Source of the DNA: Candidatus Woesebacteria bacterium
Lineage (GTDB): Bacteria; Patescibacteriota; Microgenomatia; UBA8517
Assembly: GCA_027327685.1 (NCBI GenBank)
Contig: DAHVYL010000010.1
Location: 1 to 10,964 of the forward strand
Length of the DNA stretch: 10,964 bases
Reading direction: 5' to 3'
Numbering within the stretch: the first letter of the stretch is position 1; the number at the start of each line of letters is the position of its first letter. A program made the translations under genes and the position numbers. A model generated the notes under the pieces. The model was not told the DNA's origin, made no database searches, and saw only the letters and a list, made by a program, of their open reading frames with translations. Shown here piece after piece: positions 5,249-10,964 of this stretch.

Positions 5249-5830
5249 ATGATTTATGTACTTTTAGCAATTTTAATAATATTGGTTTTTTGGATAGTTT
5301 CTGTTTATAACTTTTTTGTAACTGCAAAAACCAGAATAGGAGCCTCTATTCAGGAAATCGGAAACCAGCTTAAAAGGCAGTCCGAGCTCATTCCCAATCT
5401 TGAGGCCTCCGCAAAGGGATACCTTAAGCATGAAAAAGGAATATTTGATGAGTTAACTGCAGCAAGGCAAGCAATTTCAAGGGCGGTCGGATCCGGTGAC
5501 GTGGCCAAAATGGCCGATGCCGGTAAAATGCTTTCGGATGTTCTTCCCAAGATTCAGGTGGTGGTGGAAAGCAATCCCGAAATAAAGGCATCCGAAGTCG
5601 TTAAAAATCTCATGGATGAACTCAGGGACACGTCGGATAAGATTATGTATGCCAGGCGCCTTTTGATTGACCTGACTGCAGACTATAACGTACGATTGGT
5701 TACGTTTCCAAGCAGTGTAATTGCAAATATCTTCCGTTTTGAAAAGCTTAAGGGATTGGAAACTCCCGCAAACGGAGATGAGTTAAGAGTTCTTGAGTCG
5801 GAAACCAAAACACCGAAGATAAATTTGTAG
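5249..5830 (+). CDS. lemA: LemA family protein
   Basis: 193 residues. One N-terminal membrane segment (about 2-22) starts almost at the Met, followed by a long helical domain. Family marks are clear: YNFFVTAK (20-27), the QLKRQSELIPNL block (40-51) with GYLKHEK (57-63), TAARQAI (70-76), and late YNVRLVTFPSSVIA (146-159) then FRFEKL (162-167). LemA proteins are anchored by the N-terminus with a helical bundle; their biochemical role is poorly known, and they are often coded next to the HtpX protease as here. ATG 5249 is chosen over the GTG at 5240 because of the SD. The stop TAG directly abuts the htpX ATG, so the two are probably translated together. The C-terminal end (about 175-193) is polar and likely disordered. 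Confidence 0.92.
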   Translation: MIYVLLAILIILVFWIVSVYNFFVTAKTRIGASIQEIGNQLKRQSELIPNLEASAKGYLKHEKGIFDELTAARQAISRAVGSGDVAKMADAGKMLSDVLPKIQVVVESNPEIKASEVVKNLMDELRDTSDKIMYARRLLIDLTADYNVRLVTFPSSVIANIFRFEKLKGLETPANGDELRVLESETKTPKINL

Positions 5831-6757
5831 ATGAAAAACATATACGAGATTCAATCGGCAAACAGATTGAAAAGCGGCGTGATTGTCGTCCTTTTTGCCG
5901 TTTTTGTAGCCCTGGCAGCTTATGTTTTAGCCAAGGCAATGGGTATTTATATAGGCTATGAGCCAGGAAACCTGGGCTTTATAGGAATAGCCTTGATCGT
6001 TTCGGGGCTATCCAGTTTTGTCGGATATTACTATTCCGACAAGATTGTTATCGGGATTTCCGGAGCAAGACCGGCAAATAGAAAAAGAGACTTTCTTTTT
6101 TATACTGTTGCCGAAAACCTGGCCATTGGCGCGGGAGTGCCCACGCCTAAGCTTTATATCATTCCAGACTCCGCTCCAAACGCTTTTGCCACGGGCAGGG
6201 ACCCTGACCATGCAGCAATTTGCGTAACCGCAGGACTTTTGGAAAAGCTAGGTAGAACAGAGCTTGAAGGGGTAATTGGGCACGAAATGTCACATGTCAA
6301 AAATTATGACACCAGGCTCATGTCAATCGTTTCCGTAATGGTCGGTCTAATTGCCCTTCTTGGGGATTGGCTCATAAGAATGACCTGGTACGGAGGGAAA
6401 AGAGATAACGATGAGAAAAATAACGGTTCGGTCTTTCTTATCTTGGGAATAGTTTTTGCCATACTCTCTCCGATAATCGGACAGCTTATTCAATTGGCCA
6501 TATCAAGAAGAAGGGAATTTATAGCCGATGCCGGGTCAGTTGAGATAACCAGGCAGCCGAGCGGACTTATTTCCGCACTGACAAAAATATCATCGGATAA
6601 AGAGGCTTTGGAGGTGGCCAACAAAGCCACGGCACACCTTTACATAGCTAATCCCTTTAAAGATAAAAATAAGGGGGGAGTCTCCTGGTTTGCAAACCTT
6701 TTTAACACACACCCTCCCATCTCAGAACGCATAAAAGTCTTAAAAACCATGGTCTAA
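5831..6757 (+). CDS. htpX: HtpX-type M48 membrane zinc metalloprotease
   Basis: 308 residues, close to the usual HtpX length. Four membrane segments (about 15-37, 48-67, 160-183, 200-222) surround a cytoplasmic protease region. The zinc motif HEMSH lies at 151-155, with H151 and H155 as ligands and E152 catalytic; the third ligand is E229 in REFIADAGS (228-236). The NAFATG motif (117-122) and the LEGVIGHE lead-in (145-152) are typical. HtpX degrades misfolded or damaged membrane proteins. The ATG follows the lemA stop with no gap (TAGATG) and has no SD, suggesting translational coupling to lemA. Residues 185-199 form a charged loop between the last two membrane segments. All active-site residues are present, so the protein should be functional. 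Confidence 0.95.
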   Translation: MKNIYEIQSANRLKSGVIVVLFAVFVALAAYVLAKAMGIYIGYEPGNLGFIGIALIVSGLSSFVGYYYSDKIVIGISGARPANRKRDFLFYTVAENLAIGAGVPTPKLYIIPDSAPNAFATGRDPDHAAICVTAGLLEKLGRTELEGVIGHEMSHVKNYDTRLMSIVSVMVGLIALLGDWLIRMTWYGGKRDNDEKNNGSVFLILGIVFAILSPIIGQLIQLAISRRREFIADAGSVEITRQPSGLISALTKISSDKEALEVANKATAHLYIANPFKDKNKGGVSWFANLFNTHPPISERIKVLKTMV

Positions 6758-6761
6758 CTTC

Positions 6762-6790
6762 TTGCTAAAAAGATTATTTGGCGATATTAT
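6762..6790 (+). promoter_or_regulatory. Possible promoter of gatC
   Basis: TTGCTA (6762-6767), a 17-base spacer and TATTAT (6785-6790) form a fair sigma-70-type promoter in the 43-base gap after htpX. RNA would start near 6797, only about 4 bases before the gatC ATG at 6801. There is no extended TG here. Confidence 0.4.
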
Positions 6791-6800
6791 TACTGAGAAT

Positions 6801-7112
6801 ATGGTAAAGCTCACAAAGCAAGATGTTTTACATGTTGCCAAACTTGCAAAATTAGACTTAACGGATTTTGAAATTGAAAAATTTACCCCGCAGCTCTCCA
6901 GTGTAATAGACCATTTCAGCGAACTTTCGGAAGTTGATACCGGGGACGCTGAACCGACAAGTCAAACCACCGGACTTGAGAATGTATATAGAGAAGATAA
7001 GGTAAATATTGATCAGTCATTGAGTCAGGACGATGCAATTTCAGGATCGGATAAAATTCATAACGGTTATTTTAAAGTTAAAGCAATTTTGGAAGGAAGA
7101 ACCGATAAATAA
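6801..7112 (+). CDS. gatC: Asp/Glu-tRNA amidotransferase subunit C
   Basis: 103 residues from ATG 6801. GatC is the small subunit that wraps around GatA and steadies the GatA-GatB complex. Family marks: VLHVAKLAKLDLT near 8-20, the QLSSVIDHF block near 33-41, L-x-x-VDT then EPTS, a YRED motif, and a final GYFKV, in normal order. The usual Pro of FKVP-type ends is replaced by Lys-Ala. The frame opens at a TTG (6762), but those 13 extra residues have no family match and overlap the proposed promoter, so the ATG is preferred. There is no strong SD; a GAG sits close before the ATG. gatA follows after 11 bases. Confidence 0.92.
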   Translation: MVKLTKQDVLHVAKLAKLDLTDFEIEKFTPQLSSVIDHFSELSEVDTGDAEPTSQTTGLENVYREDKVNIDQSLSQDDAISGSDKIHNGYFKVKAILEGRTDK

Positions 7113-7123
7113 CTGACGCGCTC

Positions 7124-8533
7124 ATGAAAAACACAAATATTCCTTTGACAATCAGTGAAACCCAGGAAGGTCTTTTAAAGAAAAGGTTCTCGGCAACCGA
7201 ACTTGTTGATGCCTATCTTGGAAAAATAAACAAAGCTAAAGATTTGAATGCCTATATAACGGTTTGTGAGGATGAAGCCTATAAAAAGGCAGGAGAGGTG
7301 GATAGACTCATTTCGGATAATCTCCCGTTCATTTTGGAAAATTTTCCTCTTTTGGGGGTGGGAATAGGTCATAAAGATTTATTTTTGACCAAAGGCATAA
7401 GAACCACCGCAGCTTCCAAAGTACTTGAGGGCTTTATCCCTGTCTATTCGGCAACCGTGGTTGCCAGAATGGAAAAAGCGGGAGGAATAACTTTGGGAAA
7501 AACAAACTGTGATGCCTGGGCACATGGGGCAAGCGGAGAAAATTCTGATTTTGGGCCGACCAAAAATCCATGGGATGGGAAATTTGTTCCGGGAGGATCC
7601 AGTAGTGGTTCGGCAGCATCCGTTGCGGCAGGACTTTCCCTGGTTGCCACAGGAACGGATACGGGGGGATCCATAAGACAACCCGCGAATTTCTGCGGAG
7701 TGGTAGGTTTAAAGCCTACATACGGAGCCGTTTCAAGATACGGGATAGTGGCCATGGCATCTTCTCTTGATTCGGTGGGCAATTTCGGCAAAAGTGTTGC
7801 TGATACCGAAACGGTTTTTAATGTAACAAGAGGAGAAGACGGCAGGGACAGCACCGTCAAAAATACCGAGTTTGTTAAACCAAGGGCCAAAATGAAAATA
7901 GGTATCCCCAAGGAATATTTTGTGGAGGGGGTAGATAAAGAAGTTGCCGAAAGCGTAATTGCGGCCTCCAAGGTTTTTGAAAAAGCGGGAATCGAACTTA
8001 CCCAGGTGAGCCTTCCCCACACCAAATACGCAATGTCGGTTTACTACATTGTCCAGCCGGCGGAAGTTTCCTCCAATTTGGGCAGGTATGACGGCATAAG
8101 ATATGGGAATCCCCGTGCGGATTTCGGAGCCGAAGCAAAAAGAAGAATCATGCTCGGAACTTATGTTCTATCGGCAGGCTATTACGATGCTTTTTATCTT
8201 AAGGCCCAGAAAGTAAGATCGATGCTTATTAAAGATTTTGAAGATGTTTTTGATAAAGTCGACGCGGTCCTGGCGCCCGTTTCTCCCACCCCGGCATTTG
8301 AGCTCGGGGAAAAGACCGCGAACCCTCTCAAAATGTATCTGGCCGATATTTTTACGGCTCCTGCTAATCTTGCCGGAATTCCGGGACTTGCCCTTCCCTC
8401 CGGTTTTAATAAAGAAGGGCTTCCTCTGGGATTTCAGCTTTTGGGCCCGAGATTTTCGGAGCCGGTTTTATTTGAATTGGGGAAACTCTATGAGAAAGAA
8501 ACCGATTATAAAATTGTGCTACCGAATCTTTAA
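7124..8533 (+). CDS. gatA: Asp/Glu-tRNA amidotransferase subunit A
   Basis: 469 residues. GatA is the amidase subunit: it hydrolyses glutamine and passes ammonia to GatB, which amidates Glu-tRNA(Gln) and/or Asp-tRNA(Asn). The amidase-signature triad is complete: K84 (in GHKDLF), cis-Ser S159 (in PGGSSSGSA) and nucleophile S183 (in GTDTGGSIRQPA). Spacing K-75-S-24-S equals that known from S. aureus GatA. Other marks: GLKPTYG (195-201), SSLDSVG (213-219), AEVSSNL near 313-319, GRYDGIRYG (320-328), RRIMLGTYVLSAGYYDAFY (340-358). Between RYG and FGAE (334-337) the family normally has about 18-20 more residues; here only a few remain, in frame, so this is a loop deletion and not a break. The start ATG has no SD; gatC ends 11 bases before. 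Confidence 0.95.
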   Translation: MKNTNIPLTISETQEGLLKKRFSATELVDAYLGKINKAKDLNAYITVCEDEAYKKAGEVDRLISDNLPFILENFPLLGVGIGHKDLFLTKGIRTTAASKVLEGFIPVYSATVVARMEKAGGITLGKTNCDAWAHGASGENSDFGPTKNPWDGKFVPGGSSSGSAASVAAGLSLVATGTDTGGSIRQPANFCGVVGLKPTYGAVSRYGIVAMASSLDSVGNFGKSVADTETVFNVTRGEDGRDSTVKNTEFVKPRAKMKIGIPKEYFVEGVDKEVAESVIAASKVFEKAGIELTQVSLPHTKYAMSVYYIVQPAEVSSNLGRYDGIRYGNPRADFGAEAKRRIMLGTYVLSAGYYDAFYLKAQKVRSMLIKDFEDVFDKVDAVLAPVSPTPAFELGEKTANPLKMYLADIFTAPANLAGIPGLALPSGFNKEGLPLGFQLLGPRFSEPVLFELGKLYEKETDYKIVLPNL

Positions 8534-8535
8534 AT

Positions 8536-9780
8536 ATGCTACGCGATTATAAATCAGTAATTAAAAATAAAAAATTTAAATATATCTGGATCTCCCAGAT
8601 TTTTTCTCAGTTGACCATAAACATTATGAATTTCGTGCTTCTGATCCGACTTTTCGAAGTCACGGGTTCGGCAATTTCGACATCTCTTTTATGGGTAGCC
8701 TACGCCCTTCCCGCAATTCTGATAGGACCTTTTGCCTCAGCGGTGGTTGATCTTGTTGATAAAAGAAAAATGCTTATTTTTACAAATCTTTTCCAGTCTC
8801 TGATAATACTGGTATACGGTTTTGCCGCCAATTCCAGCATATTTTTCTTATATGAGGTGGTTTTTCTTTATTCTTTACTAAACCAGTTTTATGTTCCCTC
8901 AGAGATATCTACTTTGGCATTCGTTCTGAAGAAGGACAAATTGGTAAACGGCAACAGCCTTTTCTTCATAACCCAGCAGGGCTCATTGGTTATAGGTTTT
9001 GCCTTGGCGGGACTTCTTAATGCACTTTTGGGATTCAATAACACTATATTTTTATGTTCCGCATTCCTTTTTGTAGCTTTTATCAGTACACTATTTTTGC
9101 CGAGTTTAAAATCCGAGAATGCGATTCCCAAAGGGTTTGAGACTGCGGTCTTCAGCTTCTTCAAGCATATAAGCGACGGTTATGATTTTATAAAAAGCGA
9201 GAGGAAAGTACTAACCCCGGTTCTTCTTCTGATCGGATTTCAGGTTGCGTTGCAGGTTGTAATTGTCCAATTCCCGACCCTGGCAAAAAACATTCTGAAT
9301 ATTCCCTTAAACAGCGCCGGCATATATATGCTGGTACCTGCCGGAATCGGAGCCGTTTTCGGAGCTTTGGTCATACCCAAAATTTTAAAAAGAAACACCA
9401 GGAAAAAAACATTGATTGACGCCGCTTTACTAACCATGGCTATATCGGTCCTTATTTTGACTTTTATTGTTCCTCTTTTTGCCTATATTTTAAGATTTCT
9501 GCTTTCATTCCTTTCGGTTGTGGTTATAGGATTTTGCTTTGTCGCGATATTGGTTCCCTCGCAGACTTTTCTGCAGGAATCAACCCCCTCAAGCCTTAGA
9601 GGAAGGGTTTTCGGTAACTTCTCTTTTTTGGTTATAACGGCATCCGTATTGCCGGTTGTGTTTTCCGGATCGATAGTTGAAATATTCGGCATTAAATCAC
9701 TACTGCTTTTACTGTCTGTTTTTATTTTTACGGTTTATGGATTTTCCAAGAGATTTGGGGATAGATTTTTGGCAGGATAA
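8536..9780 (+). CDS. Major facilitator superfamily transporter
   Basis: 414 residues with about 12 membrane segments in two halves, split by a loop near 190-225. The loop after segment 2 carries a motif-A-like string with D72, D75, K76, R77 and K78; a second motif, SSLRGRVFG (352-360), matches the end-of-loop motif of the enterobactin exporter/MFS_3-like group. This type usually exports small molecules or drugs by proton antiport; the substrate cannot be told. The ATG comes two bases after the gatA stop with no SD, so it is probably read through from gatA and translated by re-initiation. It separates gatA from gatB, an uncommon arrangement. Confidence 0.88.
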   Translation: MLRDYKSVIKNKKFKYIWISQIFSQLTINIMNFVLLIRLFEVTGSAISTSLLWVAYALPAILIGPFASAVVDLVDKRKMLIFTNLFQSLIILVYGFAANSSIFFLYEVVFLYSLLNQFYVPSEISTLAFVLKKDKLVNGNSLFFITQQGSLVIGFALAGLLNALLGFNNTIFLCSAFLFVAFISTLFLPSLKSENAIPKGFETAVFSFFKHISDGYDFIKSERKVLTPVLLLIGFQVALQVVIVQFPTLAKNILNIPLNSAGIYMLVPAGIGAVFGALVIPKILKRNTRKKTLIDAALLTMAISVLILTFIVPLFAYILRFLLSFLSVVVIGFCFVAILVPSQTFLQESTPSSLRGRVFGNFSFLVITASVLPVVFSGSIVEIFGIKSLLLLLSVFIFTVYGFSKRFGDRFLAG

Positions 9781-9831
9781 AAGAATAAATAATATATGAA
9801 CAAATAAAAATACGGATAGATAAAATAAAAC
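9781..9831 (+). other. A/T-rich spacer before gatB
   Basis: 51 bases made almost wholly of A and T with repeated AAATAA-like words. No SD precedes the gatB ATG. A weak -10 (TAAAAT, 9821-9826) lies just upstream, which would give a near-leaderless gatB mRNA, but in such A/T-rich DNA the match means little. No hairpin terminator is seen. Confidence 0.3.
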
Positions 9832-10964
9832 ATGAATAAATACACACCCATAATCGGTCTTGAAGTACACATTGAGCTTTCAACTAAAAGCAAAATGTTT
9901 TGCGGATGTTCCTCCGATCATTTCGGAAAACCTCCGAATACCCAGGTATGCCCGGTGTGTTTGGGGCTTCCGGGAGCCCTTCCTTTTATCAACAAAGAAG
10001 CGGTTGCCGCCACCATCAAATTCGGGTTGGCTTTCGGGTCCGAAATAAACAGATTCAGTAAATTTGACAGAAAACACTACTTCTACCCGGATTTGCCCAA
10101 AAGCTATCAGATTTCACAGTATGATCTCTCGCTTTGCACCGGCGGGGTCTTTGAGGATAAAAGAATAAGGAGAGTGCATCTTGAAGAAGATACCGGAAAG
10201 CTTGTCCACGAAACTTTAGATGGGGAAAGATCGACTCTGATTGATTTTAACAGAAGCTCGGTTCCTCTCATGGAGATGGTAACCGAACCCGATTTCCACG
10301 ACACGGTTTCGATTGTCAGATTCTTGAAGGAAGCTCAGATGGTTGCAAGATACTTGGAAATTAGCAACGCCGATATGGAAAAAGGCTCCATGAGACTTGA
10401 GGCAAACATTTCTTTAAGTGAGGAAAAAGAAGGGAAAAAATTTGAACTCCCGGATTACAAAGTGGAGCTCAAAAACATCAACTCCTTCAGATTCCTGGAA
10501 AAGGCCATAAACGCCGAGGTTAAAAGACAGGAAGAAATTTTGAAAGATGGCGGGACAATCGAGTCTCAGACAAGAGGATATGATGAGGTTAAAGGCGGTA
10601 CGTACCTTCAAAGGAGCAAGGAAGAAGCCAAAGATTACAGATACTTTCCGGAACCGGATCTTCCTCCGATGAGGTTTACCGGCAGTGAAATAGAAGAAAT
10701 AAAAAAGTCGCTTCCGGAATTGCCTGTAGATAAAAGGAGGAGGTTTGCCGATAGATATTCGCTTCCTGATGACTATATCGAGATATTAGTTTCCACTCCC
10801 GAAAGGTCTTCCTATTTTGAAGAATCGGTTGATCTTGGACAGGGTGTGGGCGTATCGGCAAAGTTGATAGCGGACCTTATCATAAATAAAAAACTTGATT
10901 CAGAGTATCCCGAACCCGCGGGACTAATTAAAAAGATTGTGGAAATTACCCGAGTCGAGTATTC
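9832..10964 (+). CDS. gatB: Asp/Glu-tRNA amidotransferase subunit B (3' end cut by window)
   Basis: 377 full codons are present with no in-frame stop; the gene runs off the window. Family length is about 475-490, so roughly 100 residues, including the C-terminal YqeY-like tRNA-binding tail, lie beyond. GatB phosphorylates the mischarged Glu-tRNA or Asp-tRNA and amidates it with ammonia from GatA. Seen: GLEVHIEL (9-16), the zinc cysteines C24, C26, C40, C43, the [19 protein letters not shown] active-site strand (78-96), [15 protein letters not shown] (140-154), [13 protein letters not shown] (182-194) and [12 protein letters not shown] (268-279). The usual Val-Arg-Pro after ANIS reads Leu-Ser-Glu, a small local change. 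ATG 9832 gives the family's N-terminus exactly. It follows the MFS gene by 51 bases. Confidence 0.95.
   Translation, partial: MNKYTPIIGLEVHIELSTKSKMFCGCSSDHFGKPPNTQVCPVCLGLPGALPFINKEAVAATIKFGLAFGSEINRFSKFDRKHYFYPDLPKSYQISQYDLSLCTGGVFEDKRIRRVHLEEDTGKLVHETLDGERSTLIDFNRSSVPLMEMVTEPDFHDTVSIVRFLKEAQMVARYLEISNADMEKGSMRLEANISLSEEKEGKKFELPDYKVELKNINSFRFLEKAINAEVKRQEEILKDGGTIESQTRGYDEVKGGTYLQRSKEEAKDYRYFPEPDLPPMRFTGSEIEEIKKSLPELPVDKRRRFADRYSLPDDYIEILVSTPERSSYFEESVDLGQGVGVSAKLIADLIINKKLDSEYPEPAGLIKKIVEITRVEY

Noticed and set aside
6762..6800. TTG start for GatC
   Set aside because: The added 13 residues fall outside the family's N-terminus and overlap the likely promoter.
7444..8025. 193-residue - strand frame inside gatA
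   Set aside because: It is the antisense of a conserved gatA region; low-complexity composition and no motif.
1..10964. Mobile element, phage, CRISPR or toxin-antitoxin system
   Set aside because: No transposase, integrase, terminal repeats, repeat-spacer array or paired small genes; the three tRNAs have no integrase next to them and no second partial tRNA copy is seen.

Overview
The window reads as a compact bacterial chromosome segment of moderately low GC with almost no spare DNA. It carries seven protein genes on the + strand, three protein genes on the - strand and three tRNA genes on the - strand. I see no phage, transposon or CRISPR signal. The small genes, tight packing, weak use of Shine-Dalgarno (SD) sites, small membrane-anchored LysM and Ig-like proteins, O-antigen-ligase-like protein, PolX, LemA-HtpX pair and GatCAB together suggest a Patescibacteria/CPR lineage, perhaps Microgenomates-like. 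That placement is inference from gene style and needs a phylogeny. The stops used are TAA, TAG and one TGA, and no conserved gene needs TGA read as an amino acid, so the standard code fits.

Layout. (1) 1-2250, envelope genes and tRNAs: a polytopic O-antigen ligase/polymerase-like protein (+) converges with a membrane-anchored Ig-like protein (-). The Ig-like gene lies directly behind tRNA-Thr(CGU), with tRNA-Gly(CCC) just before that. (2) 2249-3462, also - strand: a membrane-anchored protein with two LysM domains, a 225-bp gap holding its promoter and a 5' leader, an unrecognised 3-4 TM protein, and tRNA-Asp(GUC). The unknown gene's ATG starts one base after the tRNA's CCA. (3) 3463-3512: a 50-bp divergent promoter region. 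(4) 3513-6757, + strand: PolX-type DNA polymerase/PHP protein, then lemA, then htpX. (5) 6758-10964, + strand: gatC, gatA, an MFS transporter and gatB (cut by the window end). These supply the three subunits of the tRNA-dependent amidotransferase, with an unrelated transporter lodged between gatA and gatB.

Expression signals form the most coherent unexplained pattern. Six starts, including all three tRNAs, are preceded by an extended -10 element (TG-N-hexamer), five of them without a convincing -35. Only lemA and the TTG-started LysM gene have good SD sites. For polX and gatC the predicted start of transcription falls almost on the start codon, and two membrane-protein genes begin right behind tRNA 3' ends. 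Leaderless or tRNA-processed mRNAs are therefore likely. No clearly new multi-gene system is visible. The deviations worth following are lineage-type changes in PolX (lost third HhH, altered PHP motif I) and GatA (shortened loop), and the tRNA-mRNA junctions.
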